Assembly (NCBI GenBank): GCA_013297545.1
Contig: JAAFHH010000117.1
Location: forward strand, 1 to 8,110
Reading direction: 5' to 3'
Length of the DNA: 8,110 nt
DNA from: Alphaproteobacteria bacterium
GTDB lineage: Bacteria; Pseudomonadota; Alphaproteobacteria; Elsterales; Elsteraceae
Shown: positions 1 through 6,073 of the stretch, in pieces
Layout: the number at the start of each line of letters is the position of its first letter
How positions within the stretch are numbered: position 1 is the first letter of the stretch
Notes under the pieces: model-generated
The model's input: only the letters and a program-made list of their open reading frames with translations
What the model was told of the DNA's origin: nothing
The model's database searches: none
Program-made: the position numbers and the translations under genes

Positions 1-191
1 TGCAACCGGCACTATGGCTACCTCGACGGATCCAAATGCAACGGCAGCAGCGCCCGAAGCGTCGGCCAACAGTCCACAATCAAACAAGTGATGGTGCTCG
101 CTGGTCGGCTGGCTGACTGACGAAGGTGACGGCTTTCCTGCCAGCGCTTGACGCGAGCCCTCGCCATACCGAACTCTCCCTCCAACCCCAT
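1..191. other. Left-edge stretch without an assignable gene
   Basis: All three plus-strand frames are open from the left edge and stop at 89-91, 114-116 and 118-120. The frame stopping at 89-91 reads as an Ala/Ser/Thr/Pro-rich tail ending in SANSPQSNK, which could be the C-terminus of an upstream gene; the frame ending at 118-120 has more G/C at third positions. The sequence does not decide between them or rule out plain intergenic DNA. On the minus strand no frame combines a convincing start with an open path to the left edge. A TTGACG hexamer at 148-153 could be a -35 box for the following gene, but no good -10 lies 16-18 bases downstream. Confidence 0.3.
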
Positions 192-196
192 GGAGG
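192..196 (+). promoter_or_regulatory. Shine-Dalgarno GGAGG that decides the start of the metal-binding protein
   Basis: GGAGG lies 5 bases before the ATG at 202. This favours that ATG over the in-frame ATG at 190 (which overlaps the motif) and over the upstream TTG at 148. Confidence 0.75.
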
Positions 197-201
197 ATCC
201 G

Positions 202-411
202 ATGGCTGAGTACCGCGTTGAAGGTTTGCACTGTGATGGCTGTGCCATGTCGCTGAAAAAGGCGATCAAGCGCCAGGACACCACGATCTTGGTCGAGAAG
301 GTCGACGCCAAGACCGGCATCGTCACCATCGGCGGTGATGCTGGCGACCTCGGCCCTCTGATCGCGGCGGCGGCGACCGAGGTTGGGTTTACCTACGTCG
401 GCCCGGCGTAA
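202..411 (+). CDS. Small heavy-metal-associated (HMA) domain protein, CopZ-like
   Basis: A 69-residue protein that is a single HMA (ferredoxin-like beta-alpha-beta-beta-alpha-beta) domain. The metal site is seen as GLHCDGCAMS, a Cys-X-X-Cys pair at C11 and C14 in the usual place after the first beta strand. Members of this family bind Cu(I) or other soft metals and hand them to P-type ATPases in the cytoplasm, or act as free chaperones. No signal peptide or membrane segment is visible, so a cytosolic location is inferred. The start at 202 is chosen from its Shine-Dalgarno; the DNA upstream reads as an unlikely extension. No copper ATPase or metal regulator is in the window, so the metal and partner are unknown. 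The gene converges with ppiD, with 4 bases between the stop codons and no room for a terminator. Confidence 0.85.
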   Translation: MAEYRVEGLHCDGCAMSLKKAIKRQDTTILVEKVDAKTGIVTIGGDAGDLGPLIAAAATEVGFTYVGPA

Positions 412-415
412 GCGC

Positions 416-2290
416 CTAAAACAGCTGCCCCAGCGCGCGCCGGTCGATGGTGACCGGGAAGCGCTGGCGCAGCGCCTTTTCGAACTGCTGCACCAGATCG
501 TCGCCGATGCCGGCGGACAGATTGGTCGCTTGCTGCGCCACTGTCTCAGCATCGGGTGTGGCAGCGGTGATTTCGGCCAACTGTGCGACCGTGTAGCCAT
601 CGGCAGCGGCCGCGATCGCAACCCCGCCGACGGGCAGGGTGAACAGGTCCGCAACCAGGGCCGGCGGCAGGGAGGCACCGGTGCCGGTACGCGTGAAGCC
701 GTCGGTCACCGTCGCTTCGGCCACTTCCACCGGCAGGGCGGTTGCGAAATCGACCCCTTGGCGCAGCGCCGTTGCCACTTCTTCGGCGCGTGCACGCACG
801 GCACGGTCGATTTCTTGGGCGACCCAGCCGGCGATCAGTTGGTCTTCCACCTCAGCAATCGGGCGCAGCGTGGGCGGGACCACTCGGTCGACCCGCACAG
901 CAGCGATCGCGTCGCGGGTGGCTTCGATGACGCGCTGGGTCGTGCGGCCTTCCGCGGTTTCGAACACCAGACGCAGCGTGGCATCGCCAGCCGGCAGGCC
1001 AGCGGCTCGGCTGCCGGTGGCATCGAGGCCGCGACGGTCGATGCCGGCGAGCGGCACGATGATCGCCCCCACTTCGCGGGCGACTTCCTCGAGCGTCGCG
1101 TTGCTGGCGAGCGCGTCTTCGACCCGGTTGGTCAGCTGGATCACCCGGTCAACCGCGCGTTCGCGGGCGAGTTCGGTGCCGATCCGGTCGCGCACCTGCT
1201 CGAGCGGGATCACCACTTCGGCGGTGACGTCGGTGACGCGGAAGACGTGCCAGCCAAGACCGGAGCGGATTGGCGCCAGCGTCGTGTTGGCGCCGGCGGC
1301 AAACACCGGGCCTGAGAGCGTTGCCGGCAGGTCGCGCTCGCCAATCTCGCCGAGGTTTGTGTCAGCCCCCGCGAGGTTGCCAGCGTCGGCTGCGACCTCC
1401 TCGATGGCTGTGCCGGCGACCAAGCGGGCGTGGGCGGCGGTAGCGGCGGCTTCATCGGCGTAGAGCAGTTGCTGCACCACCCGGCGCCCCGGCGTGGTGA
1501 ATTCGCGCAAGCGCTGGCGGTAGGCTTCCTCGATCGCGGTGATACCGACGGCGACGCTGGCTTGCACCTGCTCTGGCCCGAGCAGCAGCAGCTGGGCGTC
1601 GCGGCGTTCGGGTGCGGTGAAGCGGCTCGCGTTCTCGCGATGGAAGCCTGCGATCTGCTCCGCCGACGGCAAGCCGGGATCGGGCACGGCGTGGGCTGGG
1701 ATGGTTGCGACCATCGCCACGCGCCGTTCTTCGCGGAACTTCAGCACTTGTTCGGCGAGCAGCTGTGGTGCCCGCGCACTCTGTTGCACGGGGGTCAGGA
1801 GATGCTGGCGGCCGAGGTCTTGGCGCAGTTCGGCGATGTAGCGCTGCTCGGTGTAGCCGGCGCGCGCCAGCAGCTGCTGGAAGCGCAGGCGGTCGAATTG
1901 GCCATCGGGGCCAGCGAACATGCGCTCCGACGTGATCGCGGTGCGCACGCCCTCGTCGGAGACCTGGAGGCCCAAGCGCTTGGCTTCTTGTTCGACCAGG
2001 CTGCGGGTGATCAGACCGTCGAGCACACTGTCGACGATGCCGAACTGGCGGGCTTGTTCGCGGTCGAAGGTTGGCCCGAGCATCTGGCGCAGGCGCTGGA
2101 TTTCTTCGGTCAGCGCTTGGTTGACGCGCTGCGGTTCGATCGTCTGGTCGCCTACCGTCGCGACATGGGTCGCTCGTCCGCCGCGGTTGATGTAGTCGGC
2201 GATGCCCCAGGCCCCGAAGGAGATGATCAGCAGCACAAACAGGACCTTGACGACCCAGGTTGCGGCACGGCTGCGGATGGCTTGAAGCAT
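416..2290 (-). CDS. ppiD: PpiD-like membrane-anchored SurA_N/parvulin periplasmic folding factor
   Basis: A 624-residue protein, the usual PpiD length. A short basic N-terminus (MLQAIRSRAA) precedes one hydrophobic segment at about residues 12-30, giving an inner-membrane anchor with the bulk in the periplasm. Residues ~45-190 match the SurA_N/PpiD N-terminal chaperone region (VGDQTIEPQRVNQAL; LITRSLVEQEAKRLGLQVSD). Residues ~265-355 are a parvulin-type fold recognisable by NLGEIGERDLPATLSGPVF and SGLGWHVFRV; the expected histidine near the first strand (usually in an xSHIL-like motif) is replaced by VVQQLLYADEA, so prolyl isomerase activity is doubtful. A second, weaker parvulin-like or helical region follows to the C-terminus. 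PpiD family proteins sit near the Sec translocon and help exported proteins fold, which fits secG close by. Start chosen at the first ATG on the minus strand (2290); a GTG four codons upstream and a TTG at 2326 are alternatives. The ribosome site is weak. Confidence 0.88.
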   Translation of the reverse strand: MLQAIRSRAATWVVKVLFVLLIISFGAWGIADYINRGGRATHVATVGDQTIEPQRVNQALTEEIQRLRQMLGPTFDREQARQFGIVDSVLDGLITRSLVEQEAKRLGLQVSDEGVRTAITSERMFAGPDGQFDRLRFQQLLARAGYTEQRYIAELRQDLGRQHLLTPVQQSARAPQLLAEQVLKFREERRVAMVATIPAHAVPDPGLPSAEQIAGFHRENASRFTAPERRDAQLLLLGPEQVQASVAVGITAIEEAYRQRLREFTTPGRRVVQQLLYADEAAATAAHARLVAGTAIEEVAADAGNLAGADTNLGEIGERDLPATLSGPVFAAGANTTLAPIRSGLGWHVFRVTDVTAEVVIPLEQVRDRIGTELARERAVDRVIQLTNRVEDALASNATLEEVAREVGAIIVPLAGIDRRGLDATGSRAAGLPAGDATLRLVFETAEGRTTQRVIEATRDAIAAVRVDRVVPPTLRPIAEVEDQLIAGWVAQEIDRAVRARAEEVATALRQGVDFATALPVEVAEATVTDGFTRTGTGASLPPALVADLFTLPVGGVAIAAAADGYTVAQLAEITAATPDAETVAQQATNLSAGIGDDLVQQFEKALRQRFPVTIDRRALGQLF

Positions 2291-2319
2291 CGACGGATCC
2301 ACTGATGTGAGCGAAGCGT

Positions 2320-2348
2320 TTGGCAACGGCGAGGGGCGCGACTATAGG
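2320..2348 (+). promoter_or_regulatory. Candidate sigma70-type promoter for tpiA
   Basis: TTGGCA (2320-2325) is followed after exactly 17 bases by TATAGG (2343-2348): 5/6 and 4/6 matches to the consensus -35 and -10. The predicted start near 2355 leaves about 27 bases of leader containing the AAGGGA ribosome site. It is the only AT-rich patch in the 91-bp divergent gap. Found by eye, no expression data. Confidence 0.5.
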
Positions 2349-2369
2349 AACCAGGACACCAGATCACAA
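2341..2369 (-). promoter_or_regulatory. Candidate sigma70-type promoter for ppiD
   Basis: On the minus strand TTGTGA (2369 to 2364) is followed after 17 bases by TATAGT (2346 to 2341): 4/6 and 5/6 matches to the consensus -35 and -10. Transcription would begin near 2334, about 44 bases before the ppiD ATG. The -10 box lies on top of the tpiA -10 box. Found by eye, no expression data. Confidence 0.5.
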
Positions 2370-2373
2370 GGGA
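2368..2373 (+). promoter_or_regulatory. Shine-Dalgarno AAGGGA for tpiA
   Basis: AAGGGA ends 8 bases before the ATG at 2382. It supports that ATG over the upstream in-frame GTG at 2307, which would add 25 residues that do not resemble the family and would begin upstream of the predicted tpiA promoter. Confidence 0.65.
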
Positions 2374-2381
2374 CCCCTGCC

Positions 2382-3095
2382 ATGGCACGCCAGACCACCA
2401 TCGTTGGCAATTGGAAGATGTACGGATCGCGCGCCATGGCCGAGCGCTTTGTCGCGGGCTTGCCGGCTGAGGCCAGCGCGGTCGAGCTGGTGGTGTGCGC
2501 ACCCGCCGGGCTGATCGCGCTGCTGGCACCAGCACTGGCCCCACGCGGTGTCGGGCTTGGCGGGCAAGACTGCCACCCGCATGCGGAAGGCGCCCATACC
2601 GGCGATACTTCGGCCGCGCTGCTGGCGGATCTCGGGGCGACGTACGTCATCGTCGGCCATTCGGAACGGCGGCGCGATCATGGGGAGACGGATGCGCTGG
2701 TGCGCGCCAAAGCGGTCGCCGCCCTAGCAGCCGGCCTCACCCCGATCATCTGTGTTGGCGAGACTTTGGCGGAACGCGACAGCGGGGCTGCAACCGCGGT
2801 AGTGGCAGCCCAGATCGCGTGTTCGGTTCCGCCGGGCGATGTGGTGGTGGCGTACGAGCCGGTGTGGGCGATCGGCACCGGGCGCACAGCGTCGGTCCAA
2901 GACATCGCAGATATGCACGCGATGCTGCGCGGGTTGGTCGGTGCAGAGACCCGGTTGCTCTACGGCGGGTCGGTCAAGCCCGGCAACGCGGCGGAGATCT
3001 TGGCCGCGGCCAACGTGGATGGCGCGCTGGTTGGGGGGGCGAGCTTGAACCCAGCCGAGTGGCTCGCGATTGCAGCAGCAGCGCTGGCCCGTTAA
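2382..3095 (+). CDS. tpiA: Triosephosphate isomerase
   Basis: Converts dihydroxyacetone phosphate to glyceraldehyde 3-phosphate in cytosolic glycolysis/gluconeogenesis. The 237 residues form one TIM barrel. Active-site residues are all present: N10 and K12 in GNWKMYG, the electrophilic H93 in VIVGHSERR, the catalytic base E159 in AYEPVWAIGTG, followed by the phosphate-gripping loop 6, and the late phosphate-binding LLYGGSVKPGNA (194-202) and VDGALVGGASL (212-222). It is about 10-15 residues shorter than the common ~250-residue enzyme, by small loop deletions and a short C-terminus rather than loss of a motif. Loop 3 reads AHTGDTSAA, with Asp where TGE is more usual. It is the first gene of the plus-strand block, divergent from ppiD, with its own candidate promoter. 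A hairpin with a T-tract follows it, so it may be partly separated transcriptionally from secG. Confidence 0.97.
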   Translation: MARQTTIVGNWKMYGSRAMAERFVAGLPAEASAVELVVCAPAGLIALLAPALAPRGVGLGGQDCHPHAEGAHTGDTSAALLADLGATYVIVGHSERRRDHGETDALVRAKAVAALAAGLTPIICVGETLAERDSGAATAVVAAQIACSVPPGDVVVAYEPVWAIGTGRTASVQDIADMHAMLRGLVGAETRLLYGGSVKPGNAAEILAAANVDGALVGGASLNPAEWLAIAAAALAR

Positions 3096-3104
3096 TTCCG
3101 CACT

Positions 3105-3175
3105 GGTATCGCCCGCGTTCCGGGGCTATGTCTTGGCGGTCGCGCGCTGAGCAAGCGGGCGATCCTTCGTTTTTT
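3105..3175 (+). terminator. Hairpin with T-tract between tpiA and secG (terminator or attenuator)
   Basis: ATCGCCCGC (3108-3116) and GCGGGCGAT (3155-3163) are a perfect 9-bp inverted repeat. It is extended by GG (3105-3106) pairing with CC (3164-3165) across one bulged T. Four bases after the stem comes a run of six T (3170-3175). The loop of 38 bases is long for a classic intrinsic terminator, but is itself GC-rich and could fold inside. It fills most of the 103-bp tpiA-secG gap. Whether it stops transcription fully, partly, or only protects the 3' end of tpiA mRNA is not visible. Confidence 0.5.
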
Positions 3176-3198
3176 GTCGATCACAACGCCAGGGCGTC

Positions 3199-3507
3199 AT
3201 GGAAACCATTGTGCTTGTCATCCACCTGTTGCTGGCCCTGGCGCTGGTTGGCGTCATTCTGATTCAGCGCAGCGAAGGCGGCGGCCTTGGCATCGGCGGT
3301 GGCAATGCCGGCGGCTTCATGACCAACCGCGGCGCCACCAACGCGCTCAGCCGCACGACCGCGATCATCGCCACTGCCTTCATCGCGACCTCGCTGGTGC
3401 TGGCAGTGTTTGCGACGCAGGGTCGCGCACCGGCGGCGGCGCCCACGTCGATTCTCGACCAAGCCCCCGCCCAACCGACGGCCCCGCAAGTTCCCCTCGC
3501 GCGCTGA
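3199..3507 (+). CDS. secG: Preprotein translocase subunit SecG
   Basis: Auxiliary subunit of the SecYEG channel in the inner membrane, assisting SecA-driven export. The 102-residue protein has the two-helix SecG layout: hydrophobic segments at about residues 3-22 and 54-73, joined by a Gly-rich cytoplasmic loop containing the family signature LIQRSEGGGLGIGGG (21-35). The stretch NRGATNALSRTTAIIAT before the second helix is also typical. The C-terminal tail from ~75 is Ala/Pro-rich and probably disordered in the periplasm. The ATG at 3199 is the first start giving the complete first helix; only a weak AGGG (3191-3194) precedes it. Its stop codon overlaps the pyrG ribosome site, so the two are likely translated from the same mRNA. 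Confidence 0.94.
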   Translation: METIVLVIHLLLALALVGVILIQRSEGGGLGIGGGNAGGFMTNRGATNALSRTTAIIATAFIATSLVLAVFATQGRAPAAAPTSILDQAPAQPTAPQVPLAR

Positions 3508-3510
3508 GGT
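3506..3510 (+). promoter_or_regulatory. Shine-Dalgarno GAGGT for pyrG, overlapping the secG stop
   Basis: GAGGT begins inside the secG TGA stop (3505-3507) and ends 6 bases before the ATG at 3517. The spacing favours ATG 3517 over the adjacent in-frame GTG at 3514 (3 bases) and suggests translational coupling of secG and pyrG. Confidence 0.7.
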
Positions 3511-3516
3511 ACAGTG

Positions 3517-5199
3517 ATGAGCGAGCGTGACGCACCCGGCCCGGATCTCAGTCTCGCGGGCCAACCGCCCCGATTTGTGTTCATCACCGGCGGCGTCGTG
3601 TCGTCGCTCGGCAAGGGCATTGCGTCCGCCTCGCTTGGCGCGCTGCTGACGGCGCGCGGCTACCGCGTGCGCCAGCGCAAGCTTGATCCATACCTCAATG
3701 TCGATCCCGGCACGATGTCGCCCTATGAACACGGCGAAGTGTTCGTGACCGATGATGGTGCGGAAACCGACCTTGACCTCGGCCACTACGAACGTTTCAC
3801 CGGCATCAACGGCAAGCGCTCGGACAATGTGACCACGGGCCGCATCTATTCCGAGGTGATCGCGCGAGAACGGCGCGGGGAGTATCTGGGCAAAACCATC
3901 CAGGTCATCCCGCACGTCACCGATGCGATCAAGGACTTCATTCAGGCGGACACCGGTGATGCGCAGTTCGTGCTGTGCGAAATCGGCGGCACGGTTGGTG
4001 ACATCGAAAGCCTGCCGTTCCTGGAAGCGATTCGCCAACTCGGCAACGAGTTGGGCTCGGACCGGGTATGCTTTGTGCACTTGACCCTGGTGCCGTTCGT
4101 CGGTGCGGCGGGCGAACTCAAGACCAAGCCGACCCAACACTCGGTGAAAGAACTGCAGTCCGTCGGCATTCGCCCCGATGTGCTGCTGGCGCGCTGCGAG
4201 CGTGACATCGGCGACGACGAGATCCGCAAGATCAGCCTGTTCTGCAACCTGCGCAAAGAGCGGGTGATCCCGGCCCTCAATGTCGCCAGCATCTACGCCG
4301 CCCCGCGCCAGTACCACGAGCAGGGCTTCGACGGCGAAGTGCTGAAGCACTTCGGGCTGCCGACCGAGCCCGGGCCGCAGATGGCCGGCTGGGACGCGCT
4401 GGTCAACCGGATCATGCAGCCGCGCCACGGCACCGTGCGCATCGCGATCGTCGGCAAGTACACCGAGCTGTTGGATGCCTACAAATCGCTGCAAGAAGCG
4501 CTGATCCACGCCGGTGCCGCCAACGACGCCAAGGTGCTGGTCGACTGGGTGAATTCCGAGGAACTCGACCGACCCTCTGCTGAGCGGGACCGGCTGCAGG
4601 AGGCCCAAGGCATCCTGGTGCCGGGTGGGTTTGGGATTCGCGGTACCGAGGGCATGATCCACGCCGTGACATACGCGCGCGAACGCGGTGTGCCGTACTT
4701 CGGCATCTGCTTTGGCATGCAGATGGCGGTGATCGAAGGCGCGCGCAATTGCGCCGGTATCGAGGGTGCGGCCTCAACCGAATTCGGGCCGGCTGACGAT
4801 CCTGTCGTCGGCTTGATGACCGAATGGACCCGCGGCAACCAAGTGGAGCGGCGCGACGAGGGCTCCGACCTCGGCGGCACCATGCGGCTTGGCGCCTATC
4901 CGTGCTTGTTGCAGGCCGGCAGCTTGGTGCGATCGGTCTATGGCAGTGACGTGATCTCGGAACGCCACCGTCACCGGTTCGAAGTGAACTTGTCGTATCG
5001 CAGTGCGCTGGAGGCGGCGGGCTACCGGTTTTCTGGCCTGTCGCCCGATGGCGTGCTGCCGGAAATCGTCGAGCGGCCGGATCACACCTGGTTCGTGGGC
5101 GTGCAGTTCCACCCGGAGCTGAAGTCGAAGCCGTTTGAGCCGCACCCGCTGTTCACCTCCTTCGTTGCGGCGTCGATGAAGACGTCGAGGATCGCCTGA
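3517..5199 (+). CDS. pyrG: CTP synthase (glutamine-hydrolysing)
   Basis: Makes CTP from UTP, ATP and glutamine in the cytosol; CTP feeds RNA, phospholipid and CMP-Kdo synthesis. The 560-residue protein has both domains. The amidoligase domain (~19-285) shows the ATP loop TGGVVSSLGKG (24-34), KLDPYLNVDPGTMSPYEHGE (55-74), DGAETDLDLGHYERF (80-94), CEIGGTVGDIESLPF (154-168) and KTKPTQHSVKEL (202-213). The class I glutamine amidotransferase domain (~305-555) shows the oxyanion region PGGFGIRGTEG (369-379), the nucleophile C398 in YFGICFGMQ, and H532/E534 in QFHPEL, completing the triad. Most family members start just before the RFxFITGG strand; here about 17 extra residues (MSERDAPGPDLSLAGQP) precede it. 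No later ATG could give the short form without cutting into the first strand. The stop overlaps the kdsA start by one base. Confidence 0.98.
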   Translation: MSERDAPGPDLSLAGQPPRFVFITGGVVSSLGKGIASASLGALLTARGYRVRQRKLDPYLNVDPGTMSPYEHGEVFVTDDGAETDLDLGHYERFTGINGKRSDNVTTGRIYSEVIARERRGEYLGKTIQVIPHVTDAIKDFIQADTGDAQFVLCEIGGTVGDIESLPFLEAIRQLGNELGSDRVCFVHLTLVPFVGAAGELKTKPTQHSVKELQSVGIRPDVLLARCERDIGDDEIRKISLFCNLRKERVIPALNVASIYAAPRQYHEQGFDGEVLKHFGLPTEPGPQMAGWDALVNRIMQPRHGTVRIAIVGKYTELLDAYKSLQEALIHAGAANDAKVLVDWVNSEELDRPSAERDRLQEAQGILVPGGFGIRGTEGMIHAVTYARERGVPYFGICFGMQMAVIEGARNCAGIEGAASTEFGPADDPVVGLMTEWTRGNQVERRDEGSDLGGTMRLGAYPCLLQAGSLVRSVYGSDVISERHRHRFEVNLSYRSALEAAGYRFSGLSPDGVLPEIVERPDHTWFVGVQFHPELKSKPFEPHPLFTSFVAASMKTSRIA

Positions 5200-6059
5200 T
5201 GACTGCAGCGCACACCGTGGTCGTGGGAGCGGGGCGCGCCCGGCCCGTGACCATTGGCAACAACCAGCCGCTGGTGCTGATTGCCGGCCCCTGCGCCCTC
5301 GAAAGCCGGGCGCATGGCATGGAGATGTCGGCCGCGCTGGTGGAGATCACATCAGCGCTCGGCATCGGCCTCATCTACAAAACCTCTTTCGACAAGGCGA
5401 ACCGCACCTCTGTGAGCGGCGCGCGCGGCATTGGGCTGGAGACGGCACTGCCGATCCTCGCTGAGATCGCCGAGACGCGCGGCTGCCCAGTGCTGACGGA
5501 CGTCCACCTGCCGGATCAGTGCGCTGAAGTGGCGAAGGTCGTCGATGTGTTGCAGATCCCGGCGTTCCTCTCCCGCCAGACCGACTTGCTGTTGGCGGCC
5601 GGCGAGACGGGGCGTGCGATCAACATCAAGAAGGGCCAGTTCCTGGCGCCCTGGGACATGGCGAATGTCGCAGCCAAGGTCGCGTCGACCGGCAACCAGA
5701 ACATCTTGCTGTGCGAACGCGGCGCCTCCTTCGGCTACAACACCCTGGTGAGCGATATGCGGGCACTGCCGGTGCTGGCGGCAACCGGCTACCCGGTCGT
5801 GTTCGATGCCACCCACTCGGTCCAGCAGCCGGGCGGGCAGGGGGCGAGTTCGGGTGGTCAGCGCGAGATGGTGCCGGTGCTCGCACGCGCCGCGATTGCG
5901 GTTGGCGTGGCCGCCGTGTTCATCGAAACCCACCAGGACCCGGACAAGGCGCCGTCCGACGGGCCGAACATGGTGCCCTTGAAGGCGCTCAAAGGCTTGC
6001 TTGAACAGTTGATCGCGTTCGACCGATTGTCGAAAGCGTCCCCGATGCCCCAGTTCTGA
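5199..6059 (+). CDS. kdsA: 3-deoxy-8-phosphooctulonate synthase (Kdo-8-phosphate synthase), metal-dependent type
   Basis: Condenses phosphoenolpyruvate with arabinose 5-phosphate to Kdo-8-phosphate, the precursor of the inner core sugar of LPS. The 286-residue single TIM barrel has the family motifs IAGPCALES (28-36), KTSFDKANRTS (61-71), LTDVHLPDQ (99-107), INIKKGQFLAPWDM (141-154), LCERGASFGYNTLVSDMR (171-188) and FDATHSVQQPGG (202-213). Metal-independent enzymes such as E. coli KdsA carry Asn in the first motif; this one has Cys (C32). The other three ligands of the metallo class are also present: H206 in DATHS, E243 in FIETH and D254 in PSDGPN. I therefore infer a class II, divalent-metal-dependent enzyme. 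The ATG overlaps the pyrG TGA by one base and GAGG (5187-5190) lies 8 bases upstream, so translation is probably coupled. Its PEP substrate is made by the next gene product, enolase. Confidence 0.97.
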   Translation: MTAAHTVVVGAGRARPVTIGNNQPLVLIAGPCALESRAHGMEMSAALVEITSALGIGLIYKTSFDKANRTSVSGARGIGLETALPILAEIAETRGCPVLTDVHLPDQCAEVAKVVDVLQIPAFLSRQTDLLLAAGETGRAINIKKGQFLAPWDMANVAAKVASTGNQNILLCERGASFGYNTLVSDMRALPVLAATGYPVVFDATHSVQQPGGQGASSGGQREMVPVLARAAIAVGVAAVFIETHQDPDKAPSDGPNMVPLKALKGLLEQLIAFDRLSKASPMPQF

Positions 6060-6073
6060 AAGGCAGTTCCCCG

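Noticed and set aside
99..146. Inverted repeat CGCTGG (99-104) / CCAGCG (141-146), with GCTGGC (108-113) / GCCAGC (140-145)
   Set aside because: Only 6 bp, loops above 25 bases and no T-tract follows, so it is not a credible terminator or operator.
148..176. TTGACG (148-153) as the -35 of a promoter for the HMA gene
   Set aside because: No hexamer resembling TATAAT lies 16-18 bases downstream; the best candidates match at only about two positions.
18..329. A 103-codon minus-strand frame over the HMA gene
   Set aside because: It overlaps a confident HMA domain gene, shows no domain and has no ribosome site; treated as a shadow.
25..2300. Repeated CGACGGATCC at about 25-34 and 2291-2300, plus another GGATCC before the HMA start
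   Set aside because: Ten bases shared at two distant sites without symmetry or a third copy is consistent with chance in GC-rich DNA.
383..2305. Long plus-strand open frames opposite ppiD (383-1315, 639-1463, 1430-2305)
   Set aside because: Composition is Arg/Gly/Ser/Ala-rich and domain-free, as expected from the antisense of a high-GC gene, and the ppiD frame has clear family features.
3033..3039. Run of seven G near the 3' end of tpiA, a possible slippage or phase-variation tract
   Set aside because: The frame is intact and encodes the conserved family stretch LVGGAS; seven bases in a housekeeping gene of this GC content is not notable.
3181..4662. A 493-codon minus-strand open frame opposite secG and pyrG
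   Set aside because: It is a shadow of strongly biased GC-rich codons in pyrG: Asp/Gly/Ala/Arg/His-rich, no recognisable domain, and it covers two certain genes.
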